A DNA stretch of 39,957 bases from Chloroflexota bacterium (GCA_022566795.1 JADFIF010000009.1:1-39957); one strand, 5' to 3'; positions 18,767 to 28,385 are shown, counted from the first letter of the stretch. The notes: generated by a model from the sequence alone, not told the origin. Made by a program: numbers and translations.

Positions 18767-19225
18767 ATGGTCGACATCGGGCAATCCGCGCCGGATTTCA
18801 CGCTTCCGGCACACGGAGGGGAAACAGTTACCCTTAGCCAGTACAGGGGGCAAAAGAACGTCATCCTGTCCTTCCACATCTTCTCGTTCACCGGCGGTTG
18901 AACGCATCAGGTCTCCTCGTTCCGAATTGCCAATTCGGACTTCGAGGAGAAGGATACCCAGGTCCTGGGTATAAGCACCGACGCCAGGCCCACACAGACG
19001 GCCTTCGCGGCGTCTCTCGGAAATATCCCATACCCCGTGCTGGCGGACTTCCATCCCAAGGGCCAGGTCTCGAAGCTCTACGGCGTGTACAACGAGGAGC
19101 GTGGCACGGCCAATCGGGCGGTCGTCATCGTTGACAAGCAGGGGATTGTCCGCTTCAGTCGCGTGTACACCAGCATGCCGGAGCTCGATACCGCCGACGT
19201 GCTTGCCGAGATTGGGAAGCTCTAG
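18767..19225 (+). CDS. Selenocysteine-containing peroxiredoxin (AhpC/TSA, redoxin family); TGA 18899-18901 read as Sec45
   Basis: Continuous frame through TGA: MVDIGQSAPDFTLPAHGGETVTLSQYRGQKNVILSFHIFSFTGG-U-THQVSSFRIANSDFEEKDTQVLGISTDARPTQTAFAASLGNIPYPVLADFHPKGQVSKLYGVYNEERGTANRAVVIVDKQGIVRFSRVYTSMPELDTADVLAEIGKL*; GGGGAGG RBS; U sits at the peroxidatic Cys position; hairpin follows. Confidence 0.9.
18912..18950 (+). promoter_or_regulatory. Putative bacterial SECIS element
   Basis: TCTCCTCG-TT-CCGAATT-GCC-AATTCGG-ACTT-CGAGGAGA: perfect 8-bp and 7-bp nested stems, GCC apical loop, starting 10 nt after the in-frame TGA. Confidence 0.82.
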
Positions 19226-19232
19226 GCGCGCC

Positions 19233-19385
19233 AGGGGCAACCCCCTGCGGTCGCCCAGCGACAGACCAGGCACGCGGGCCTGCCCCTACGGGATCGTCGC
19301 CGATGTGCGGATACGTAGGGGCAAACCCCTGCGGGTGCCCAGCGCCAGGGCAGGCACGCGGGCCTGCGGTACGGGATCGTCGCAG
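19233..19385. repeat. Two tandem copies (84-bp offset) of a GC-rich repeat: 19233-19301 and 19317-19385
   Basis: aggggcaaCcccctgcggTCgcccagcgAcag..caggcacgcgggcctgc..acgggatcgtcgc versus aggggcaaAcccctgcggGTgcccagcgCcag.. Confidence 0.85.
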
Positions 19386-19405
19386 GGCAGGATGGTATTT
19401 TCAAT

Positions 19406-20245
19406 ATGGCCGACGACCAGCACCCAGCATACGTCTTCCGAGAGGGAGACCACGCGCTTATCGTCGATCGGAGGGGGCGACACTACCTGATCCAGCTCGA
19501 CCCCTCCGCGTCTTTCCACACACACGTCGGCAACTTCCCACACGCCGATCTCATCGGCCAAAACGAAGGGACCTGGGTCACGACGGCTCAGGGGCACAAC
19601 CTCATCGCCTTCAAGCCGAGCCTGGCCGACTTCACGCGCGAGATGCCGAGGATCGCCACCGTCATCTACCCCAAAGACCTCGGAGCGATTATGACCTACG
19701 GCGATATCTTTCCCGGCGCCACAGTGCTGGAGGCGGGCTCAGGCTCGGGAGCGCTCACCCTGGCGCTGCTTCGCGCGGTGGGCACAAGCGGGCGTGTGAT
19801 CGCCTACGACGTTCGGGCCGACATGATCGAGCGGACGGCGGCGAACGTCGCATCGATCCACGAAGAATCCCCTAACCTCGAGCTGAAACAGGGCGATGTC
19901 TACGAAGGCTTTTCGGAGAGCGGGCTCGACAGGGTCGTGCTCGATCTGCCGGAGCCCTGGCAGGTCGTCTCTCACGCGTCGGGCGGTCTTGTTCCAGGTG
20001 GTGTCTTCGTGAGCTTCTTGCCCACTGTGCTGCAGGTCCACGAGCTGACTCAGGCCTTGAGAAAGCAACGCACCTTTGAGATGATCGAGACCTTCGAGAT
20101 TTTCATACGCACGTGGATGGTCGGAGGGCGCAGCGTCCGTCCATCCCATCGCATGGTCGGCCACACGGGGTTCATCACGACGGCCCGTCACTGTTCGCCT
20201 CGGCCCGGCGCCGAGATCGACGTATCTCCACAAGAGGAGGCATGA
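19406..20245 (+). CDS. trmI: tRNA (adenine-N1)-methyltransferase
   Basis: RIATVIYPKDLGAIMTYGDIFPGATVLEAGSGSGALTLALLRAVG, LDLPEPWQVV. Confidence 0.93.
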   Translation: MADDQHPAYVFREGDHALIVDRRGRHYLIQLDPSASFHTHVGNFPHADLIGQNEGTWVTTAQGHNLIAFKPSLADFTREMPRIATVIYPKDLGAIMTYGDIFPGATVLEAGSGSGALTLALLRAVGTSGRVIAYDVRADMIERTAANVASIHEESPNLELKQGDVYEGFSESGLDRVVLDLPEPWQVVSHASGGLVPGGVFVSFLPTVLQVHELTQALRKQRTFEMIETFEIFIRTWMVGGRSVRPSHRMVGHTGFITTARHCSPRPGAEIDVSPQEEA

Positions 20246-20805
20246 GCATGGACAGGGAAACTGCGCTGAAGGTTGTGGAAGAGCACGCGAAAAGCGACAG
20301 CTTGAGGAAGCATCTGGCGGCGGTGGAGGAGTGTATGCGGGCCTACGCCCGCAAGGAAGGCGAGGACGAGGAGCTGTGGGGAATCGCGGGGCTCGTTCAT
20401 GACTTCGATTGGGAGGTCTGCCCGACGCCCGAATCGCACCCGACCTTTGGCGCCGAAATCCTCAGGTCCAATGGCTTCTCTGAGCCTATCGTCCGGGCCG
20501 TGCTGTCCCACGGCAATCACACGGGCGTCGCGCGGGAGACGCTTATGGAGAAGGCGCTATTCGCCTGCGACGAGCTCTCAGGATTCGTTACAGCCGTTGC
20601 GCTCGTCCGGCCCACAAAGAGCCTCTCCGAGACCTCCGTGCGATCGGTAAGGCGCAAGTTCAAAGACAAGCGATTTGCGGCATCGGTCAGCCGCGAGGAT
20701 ATTTACGCGGGCGCCGAAGAGCTCGGCGTAGACCTCGACGAGCACATACAGTTCATCATAGACGCCCTGAAGCCCATCGCGCCGAGGCTCGGCCTCGCCC
20801 AGTAG
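20242..20805 (+). CDS. HD-domain hydrolase
   Basis: LRKHLAAVEECMRAYA, GIAGLVHDFDWEVCP (HD motif), LSHGNHTG; start at ATG 20242 overlapping the trmI stop. Confidence 0.88.
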   Translation: MSMDRETALKVVEEHAKSDSLRKHLAAVEECMRAYARKEGEDEELWGIAGLVHDFDWEVCPTPESHPTFGAEILRSNGFSEPIVRAVLSHGNHTGVARETLMEKALFACDELSGFVTAVALVRPTKSLSETSVRSVRRKFKDKRFAASVSREDIYAGAEELGVDLDEHIQFIIDALKPIAPRLGLAQ

Positions 20806-20815
20806 GACGAGGCCA

Positions 20816-22057
20816 TCAGAGTGACCGCTCCGACGGCCATAGCTCGTCAAAATCCATCGCCAAGTGCGGGTACCGCCCCTCCATGAGGGGTGTATGCTCC
20901 GGACCCAGCAGCGGGATGGGCAGATTGAGGGCCGCCTCGGGGGCGGGCGTCAGGTCCGAGTAGCTGGCGACTCCCGAGCCCCGCTCCTGAATTAGGACAC
21001 TGAACCCTCCAAGTCCTTCTGGCTTCACCAGCTCCCGCATGGCCATGGTGTTGGCACTCAGGTCGCTGCGGCTCAGCTGCACCGTCTTCAGCCGGTCAAG
21101 CATGGCCTGGAACCCGAGCCCCTTCAGAAAGCTCGACTGCGGCATCAAGGTCAAGGACCGTAGTCCCAGCGCCTCGCCCTCGGATGCCACCGACGAGAAG
21201 TCCACGTGCGCCGTCATGTCCTGCCGGCCTATCCGTATATAAGGGCTTCCGCCCTCGGAATGGTGGTAGTAGGTCTTTAGCGTTCCGGCGGACCTGTCGG
21301 CACCGTATAGCACCTCCGCCGGGTAGCCGTAGTCGATGGTCAGCACGAATCCTCGCTCCAGCCCGTCCGATACCTCACGCATCCATGGCCCGATGCCGAG
21401 GTTCACTTCGCCAGAGAATCCGTCGCCAAGCTCGAACCCCAGCTGCCGGATGCGTCGCTCCAGCATGGGTGTACACGGGTCCCCCAGCGCCTCGGTCAAC
21501 TCGTCATGCTCGTCGAGCGTGACGAACAGTTCTTTGACGGCCCTGCCCTCCACGCGGAAACGGTGGACGGGGAAGGCGTCCAGGAGCTCGTTGGAGATGA
21601 AGCAGCCAACGGCCTTCCGGAACGGCGCGCCGACGGCTGCCACTGGGTGGGGCCGGACCTCCGCGTGCACCGCCATCTCCTGGGCCACACGCCGATCGAC
21701 GGGCACGTAGCGCAGTGCCCGGGCGAACCGCTGGCCGAGCGCAGGCGCATGGCCGGCCACCTCGGCGGCCAACAGCCCATCGCCCGCGCCCATCTCGATC
21801 ACATCGAACGTAGACGGACGGTCCAGCACCTGCCACATGCGATGAAGCTGAACGGCGATCAGCGCCCCAAACACAGGGTGCGCCGCAGGGCTGGTGAAAT
21901 AGTCGCCCGCGGCTCCAATGGCCCGATCGCTCGTGTAGTAGCCGCCCATAGGGTGATAGAGGGCGACCTGCATGAACTCGGCGAAGCAGATACTTCCTTT
22001 AGCCTCTATGAGTCCGCGTATCTCGGCTTCAGGAGTATCTTTCATATGGATGGGCAT
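20816..22057 (-). CDS. MidA-type class I SAM-dependent methyltransferase (NDUFAF7/DUF185 family)
   Basis: ICFAEFMQVALYHPMGGYYTSDRAIGAAGDYFTSPAAHPVFGALIAVQLHRMW, VIEMGAGDGLLA, SNELLDAFPVHRF, TIDYGYPAEVLY. Confidence 0.93.
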   Translation of the reverse strand: MPIHMKDTPEAEIRGLIEAKGSICFAEFMQVALYHPMGGYYTSDRAIGAAGDYFTSPAAHPVFGALIAVQLHRMWQVLDRPSTFDVIEMGAGDGLLAAEVAGHAPALGQRFARALRYVPVDRRVAQEMAVHAEVRPHPVAAVGAPFRKAVGCFISNELLDAFPVHRFRVEGRAVKELFVTLDEHDELTEALGDPCTPMLERRIRQLGFELGDGFSGEVNLGIGPWMREVSDGLERGFVLTIDYGYPAEVLYGADRSAGTLKTYYHHSEGGSPYIRIGRQDMTAHVDFSSVASEGEALGLRSLTLMPQSSFLKGLGFQAMLDRLKTVQLSRSDLSANTMAMRELVKPEGLGGFSVLIQERGSGVASYSDLTPAPEAALNLPIPLLGPEHTPLMEGRYPHLAMDFDELWPSERSL

Positions 22058-22228
22058 GTGGACGGGCTCCTGTGCCAGGCGGACCGCACATTCGGGAGCG
22101 ATTACCCACCGCCGATGGCCTCCGGTGTCAGCTTGGGTGCCTCAGAGTCGCTATCACAAAAAGGGAGAGGGTATCTGATGAAGATACCCTCTTGGCGCTC
22201 AATATGCTCGCGGAGTTGGCGCTGCGTC

Positions 22229-22420
22229 TCACCTACTGCGCGCTTGCCTGACCCTCTTGCCCTGGGCGCTCTCCCTGTCCCATCCGGAGCCCTGCATCGA
22301 GTTCCGGAACTCTGAGCGCTCACCGCATATCTTGCAAACGCCTTCGCTGGTGGGCCCGTTGGGGCTGTCTATCATCCAGTAATGCTTACACTCGGTTACC
22401 GCCTGTTCCTGATTAGTCAA
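22229..22420 (-). CDS. Small conserved-looking CxxC protein
   Basis: MTNQEQAVTECKHYWMIDSPNGPTSEGVCKICGERSEFRNS...; zinc-ribbon-like CKHYW...CKICG. Confidence 0.6.
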   Translation of the reverse strand: MTNQEQAVTECKHYWMIDSPNGPTSEGVCKICGERSEFRNSMQGSGWDRESAQGKRVRQARSR

Positions 22421-22493
22421 CGTTACCGCCTTTCCTAGTCGCTTTCAGCTTCGCTTGCAGGCTCGGCAACTGATCAGTCCGCTAGAGCGAACG

Positions 22494-23633
22494 CTAGTCC
22501 CGGTCGCCCATTTTGACATATTCCAGGTCCATGGGCCCTGTGTACTCAAGCCGAGGCCTTAGCAGGATGTTGTTCTCGAACTGCTCCATCACCTGCACAG
22601 TCCAGCCCGGTATGCGCCCCATCGCGAAGATAGAGATAAAGAGATCGTCTGGGATGTCGAGAAGATAGTAGATGGCCCCGGAGAAGAAGTCGACGTTCTG
22701 GCAGATGCCGCGCCTGGAGTACGGCTGCATGATCTCGATGACCTCTTGGAGGATCGAGAACCACTTGGGCTGGCCTTTGCGCTCCCCCAGCTCCCTCGCG
22801 TCGTCCCGTAGGTGGACGGACCGGGGGTCGACGGCCCGGTACACGCGATGCCCGAAGCCCATCACCCTGCCGCCGTGCTCCACGAGATTTCTCACGTACG
22901 GCCCAGCGTTCTCTTCGTTGCCGATTTCCAAGGCCATCTTCATGACCTCTTCGGCGGCGCCGCCGTGGGCCGGCCCCTTGAGAACGGCTATGCCGGTGGT
23001 CACCGCGCAGTGCAGGTCCGCCTGGGTCGATGCGGCTACTCTGGCTCCGAACGAGGAGGCGTTGACGCCGTGCTCGGCATGCAGGACAAAGTCCTTGTCG
23101 ATCAGCGCCGCATCGCGAGGGTCCGGCCGCTCGCCGAACAGCATGTAGAGGAAGTTTCCGGCGTGGTTCAGTTCCAAATCCGGCTCGACAGGGTCCTTGC
23201 CGTTACGGATTTGGGCGTGAGCCGCAACGATGGTGGGAGCCATCGCAGTGAGACGGACCCCCTTTCGCAGGTTCGCCTCGTGGGAGTTATCCGCTACGTC
23301 CGGATCGTACGCCGCGGTAGCCGAAATCGCGGTGCGAAGCACATCCATTGGATGCGCATCTTTCGTGAGCCTGATAATCTCAACGATCGCCTCCGGAAGG
23401 GCTCGGTTGGCCTTCAGGTCGGCGTCGAATGCATCTAGCTCGCTCTGGGTCGGCAGCTTGCTATACAGCAGGAGGTAGATCGTCTCTTCGAAGGACGCGT
23501 TCTCAGCTAGGTCGTCGATGTTGTAGCCACGATAAAGAAGCTTGCCGATCTTGCCATCGATAAAGCTTGACTGCGTGCGGTCGATGTACACATCGCGAAG
23601 GCCTCGATGAAGACGGACCTTCTCCTGGGTCAT
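22494..23633 (-). CDS. gltA: Citrate synthase family (citrate/2-methylcitrate synthase)
   Basis: GLRDVYIDRTQSSFIDGKIGKLLYRGYNIDDLAE, HAEHGVNASSFGARV, KGPAHGGAAEEV, GFGHRVYRAVDPRS. Confidence 0.95.
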   Translation of the reverse strand: MTQEKVRLHRGLRDVYIDRTQSSFIDGKIGKLLYRGYNIDDLAENASFEETIYLLLYSKLPTQSELDAFDADLKANRALPEAIVEIIRLTKDAHPMDVLRTAISATAAYDPDVADNSHEANLRKGVRLTAMAPTIVAAHAQIRNGKDPVEPDLELNHAGNFLYMLFGERPDPRDAALIDKDFVLHAEHGVNASSFGARVAASTQADLHCAVTTGIAVLKGPAHGGAAEEVMKMALEIGNEENAGPYVRNLVEHGGRVMGFGHRVYRAVDPRSVHLRDDARELGERKGQPKWFSILQEVIEIMQPYSRRGICQNVDFFSGAIYYLLDIPDDLFISIFAMGRIPGWTVQVMEQFENNILLRPRLEYTGPMDLEYVKMGDRD

Positions 23634-23899
23634 CGTCTACCCCTCCAACGCCGGGCATCCGTTTGAACGCTCGGCAGATGTGGCAACATCTGAAGCCCCG
23701 GACAGGAATCCGTCAACATGGACACCCGGCCAGGGCCCTCAACCGGCTACCGAAAACGGAACCCAATTCTAGCACCCGCATTTGGGGGTGTCAAGAAAGC
23801 TCGAAGGCCCGCCCTTTCCGCAGCAGTCAGTCTATTGACAGATAACAAGGCGCTCGCTCAAACGCCTTATCGATCGTGCGATATGCGAGATGCCTTCGG

Positions 23900-23939
23900 T
23901 AGTTCAGCGATTCACAATCGACTCACGATGGGATATACT
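23900..23939 (+). promoter_or_regulatory. Predicted sigma70-type rex promoter with a Rex-like half-site
   Basis: TTCACA (23911-23916), 17-nt spacer, TATACT (23934-23939); TAGTTCAgcgaTTCACAA at 23900-23917 resembles the Rex operator. Confidence 0.45.
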
Positions 23940-24060
23940 GGAGCCAAAGTTTCTGTCCGCAGGGCGCAGCCACGCATTGCCGCCGGCGTCTCCATAAGCT
24001 CTTCACTTCAGGTGGCGTCGCAAATACTGGCACTCTTCCCAACCACGATAGAGGAGGCCC

Positions 24061-24690
24061 ATGGAGACCTTCGAAGTCCCTGAGGTAGTCGTCCTCAGGC
24101 TTCCCCTCTACGTGAGAGCGCTGACTCAGCTCCTTGCCGACGAAATGGAGGTGGTAAGCTCCCAACAGCTCGGGAACCGTCTCCAGATGACCCCGGCTCA
24201 GATTAGAAAAGACCTCAGCTACTTCGGCAGGTTCGGGAAGCAGGGCAGAGGATACAACGTTCACTTCCTGCTGGCCGAATTGAGGCAGATTCTAGGGTTA
24301 GACCGCGAGTGGTGCGCCTGCCTCATCGGAGTGGGCCGCCTGGGGCGTGCCATAATCAACTACCCCGGATTTACGCCTCAGGCCTTCAACGTTGTCGCCG
24401 CCTTCGACAATGACCCGGACCAGGTCGGGCAGGCGTTCGGTAGACTCACGGTGCAGCCCATGTCCGAGCTACCTGAAACCATCGCGGCGCGCGACATTCG
24501 CATCGGTATCGTTGCGGTGCCGGCGTCGCACGCCCAGACGGTCATAGATGCCCTCGTCCAGAACAACGTTCAGGGCATCCTAAACTACGCGCCGATAGCG
24601 CCGCAGGTCCCGATGGGCATCGTCATGCGGAACATAGACCCGGTGCTGTCCCTTCAGTCCATGACTTTCTATCTGCAGCAGATGGACTAA
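24061..24690 (+). CDS. rex: Redox-sensing transcriptional repressor Rex
   Basis: SSQQLGNRLQMTPAQIRKDLSYFGRFGKQGRGYNV, GVGRLGRAIINYPGF, AAFDNDP, LNYAPI. Confidence 0.96.
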   Translation: METFEVPEVVVLRLPLYVRALTQLLADEMEVVSSQQLGNRLQMTPAQIRKDLSYFGRFGKQGRGYNVHFLLAELRQILGLDREWCACLIGVGRLGRAIINYPGFTPQAFNVVAAFDNDPDQVGQAFGRLTVQPMSELPETIAARDIRIGIVAVPASHAQTVIDALVQNNVQGILNYAPIAPQVPMGIVMRNIDPVLSLQSMTFYLQQMD

Positions 24691-24822
24691 GAAACTATCT
24701 CAAAAAGGCAAACGCCTTGTTCCCACCCTCAGGGCCTTTTTGTTCCTGGGGGCACGTCCCCCAGACCCCTCTGGCAAGGGGTCTGCCCTCTGGACTCCCC
24801 GGACAGGATTCGAGATAGTCTC
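24691..24822. repeat. Nested multi-hairpin element with inverted terminal arms, directly after rex; the first hairpin may act as the rex terminator
   Basis: GAAACTATCTC (24691-24701) ... GAGATAGTCTC (24812-24822) enclose three stems: CAAAAAGGC/GCCTTTTTG, CTGGGGG/CCCCCAG, AGACCCCT/AGGGGTCT. Confidence 0.75.
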
Positions 24823-24845
24823 TATGGGGATGTATTAGCAGGACA

Positions 24846-25008
24846 CCGAACAACTCTTTCGACCATCCCCTTCGACGATGCTCAGGGCAGGCTCTAGAGC
24901 GCCCCTTCGAGTGAGGAAGGGGAGGAAACCGTATCTGAGGCCCCCCTGAAACTCCCGGCAATCCCGACGGAACAGTTACTGCGCTCCCCATCGTTCATAA
25001 GCCTGCCA
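24846..25008. repeat. Dispersed intergenic repeat, copy 1
   Basis: ccgaacaactctttcgaccatcccc...ttcgagtgaggaaggggaggaaaccgtatctgagg...ctcccggcaa...ctccccatc; matches 28105-28240. Confidence 0.75.
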
Positions 25009-25155
25009 GGGGCACAGATGTTTGAGTCCCGCCGACCCGCCATCGACGGCCTCCGGGGGGTACATTCCCACAGGGCCGGGCCGAAGGCGACACCCCTCTG
25101 AGCCGCGCGGCCGCAGGGGATTCTCCAAGCTATGCAGGCCGGGCTACCGCGGGGA

Positions 25156-25584
25156 TCAGAGTGGCGCGCCGTTGCGGCGACGTCGCGGCCGGCGGCCGAC
25201 CTTGAGGCGGGCCTCCGACCTGCGCAGCAAGGCTAGGGCACGCTCGAGATCGAGGTCTCCGGATGAGGCTTCCACGAGCTCGCGGGCTCGGCGAAGGGCC
25301 TCCTCGGCGCGCTGGACGTCGATCTCTTCGACGCGCTCGGCCGTGTCGGCCAAGATCGTGACCTTGTTGGCCAAGATCTCCAGGAAGCCTCCGCTCACCG
25401 CCATGAAGCTCTCCTCGCCGTCCTTGACAACGCGGATCTCGCCCGGCTTCAGCATCGTCAGCAGGGGCGCGTGACGCGGCAGAACTCCAAGCTCGCCGTC
25501 GATGCCGGGGGCGACAACCACGCTCACGTCCTCCGAGTAGACGACGCGCTCGGCGGTGACGATCTCTAGTCTCATGTCAGCCAT
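25156..25584 (-). CDS. atpC: ATP synthase F1 subunit epsilon
   Basis: MRLEIVTAERVVYSEDVSVVVAPGIDGELGVLPRHAPLLTMLKPGEI. Confidence 0.95.
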   Translation of the reverse strand: MADMRLEIVTAERVVYSEDVSVVVAPGIDGELGVLPRHAPLLTMLKPGEIRVVKDGEESFMAVSGGFLEILANKVTILADTAERVEEIDVQRAEEALRRARELVEASSGDLDLERALALLRRSEARLKVGRRPRRRRNGAPL

Positions 25585-25609
25585 CGCGTGCTCCCCAACG
25601 CCCCACCTT

Positions 25610-27040
<1,431 letters not shown>

Positions 27041-27118
27041 TCAGTATCTCGATAATGTTACTACGCCACCGTAATCGTCTGAATCTGGCCCCTCGCAGGG
27101 CTTTGACAATCTCTTGAG

Positions 27119-27183
27119 ACCATCCCTCGGCTCCCGGCAATCCCGACTTGTCGGGATCTGCACTCCCCATTTTTTGCATCAGT
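27119..27183. repeat. Dispersed intergenic repeat, short copy in the atpG-atpD gap
   Basis: ctcccggcaatcccgacttgtcgggatctgcactccccattttttgcatcagt shares the 3' part of copies at 24846 and 28105. Confidence 0.65.
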
Positions 27184-28047
27184 CTATTTGGCTTGCACCG
27201 CTGCGGCGCCACCGACGATGTCGAGCAGCTCACTCGTGATGGCGTTTTGCCGTACCTTGTTCATCAGCAGCGTCAGGTCCTCCACCATCTCGTTGGCGTT
27301 GTCGGTGGCGTTGCGCATGGCCACCATTCGCGCCGACTGCTCGCTTGCCGCGGCCTCCAGAACTTGGTGGTATAGCTGCATCTCGACGAAGCGCGGCAAC
27401 AGGCCGGACAGCACCGTGTGGCTCTCCGGCTCGTAGATGTAGCCAACAGCGTCTTGCGTTCGAAGCTCCGCCGGAACGACCGGCAAAAGCGGCTCCACCA
27501 CGACCCTTTGTACCGTCGTGCTGACGAACTCGGCGTAGGCGACGTACACGGCGTCCACCCGCTCTTCGCCATAGTCCTCCACCACAAGATGGGCGATGGG
27601 AGTGACGTCCATAAGCGACGGACGGTCCCCAAGGTCGGTGAAGACGGCTCTGACGTTGCGGCCGGACCTCACCATAAAGTCCCTGCCCTTCCGGCCGACG
27701 GCGATAACGCTCTCGTCTCCGCCGTGGTCCAGAAGGAATCGAGCCGCCGCGCGGTTGACGTTGGAGTTAAGGCCGCCGGTGAGTCCTCGGTCCGGTGTGA
27801 TAACTACTAAGGCAAGACTGTTGACCTCGCGACGGCGCAGCAGCGGGTGGAGCTCTTCTTCGTCGTGGGGCTGCGCCGCTAGATTTGCCAGCAGGCCTCT
27901 CATCAGATCGGCGTAAGGCCTGCCCCGTACGGCGGCTTCTTGCGCTCGCCGCATCTTCGAGGCCGCGATCATTGACATCGCGTTGGTTATCTTGGCGGTG
28001 TTCTCGACGCTTCGAATGCGCCGTCGAAGCTGTCTTACGCTCGCCAT
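27184..28047 (-). CDS. atpG: ATP synthase F1 subunit gamma
   Basis: MASVRQLRRRIRSVENTAKITNAMSMIAASKMRRAQ, ITPDRGLTGGLN, NATDNANEMVEDLTLLMNKVRQNAIT. Confidence 0.97.
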   Translation of the reverse strand: MASVRQLRRRIRSVENTAKITNAMSMIAASKMRRAQEAAVRGRPYADLMRGLLANLAAQPHDEEELHPLLRRREVNSLALVVITPDRGLTGGLNSNVNRAAARFLLDHGGDESVIAVGRKGRDFMVRSGRNVRAVFTDLGDRPSLMDVTPIAHLVVEDYGEERVDAVYVAYAEFVSTTVQRVVVEPLLPVVPAELRTQDAVGYIYEPESHTVLSGLLPRFVEMQLYHQVLEAAASEQSARMVAMRNATDNANEMVEDLTLLMNKVRQNAITSELLDIVGGAAAVQAK

Positions 28048-28104
28048 CGTCCGTGTATCACCGCTTCCGACACCGTCCTTCGCCTGGGTCCTTGCCTAAA
28101 GCCG

Positions 28105-28240
28105 CCGAACAACTTTTCCACCATCCCCCTGCGCCCTTTCGAGTGAGCAAAGGGAGGACAATGTATCTGAGGGACACCCTCAGGCTCCCGGCAAAGGGGC
28201 TTAGCCCCTCTGCACTCCCCATCTTGCATCAGCCTGCTAA
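28105..28240. repeat. Dispersed intergenic repeat, copy 2 (atpA-atpG gap)
   Basis: ccgaacaacttttccaccatcccc...tttcgagtgagcaaagggagga..gtatctgagg...ctcccggcaaaggggcttagcccctctgcactccccatcttgcatcagcctgc. Confidence 0.75.
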
Positions 28241-28385
28241 AGTCGCCAACCGCAAGGTGGTAGGCCCAGCGTTCGTGTCTCCTACCGCCAACAGCATCGG
28301 CGATCTAGCTGTACTCGTTGAAGGGATTTCTGTTCTCGCCCCACGTAGGGAGAAGCTAGAGGGGGCCGTGGCCACCTCCTCTGAG

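Noticed and set aside
18767-19225. Interpretation as a nonsense-mutated pseudogene or as TGA-to-Trp recoding
   Set aside because: TGA falls exactly at the catalytic residue, the downstream frame is intact to TAG, a SECIS-like hairpin follows, and other genes here (gcvT, gcvPA, trmI, SIS protein) use TGA as stop.
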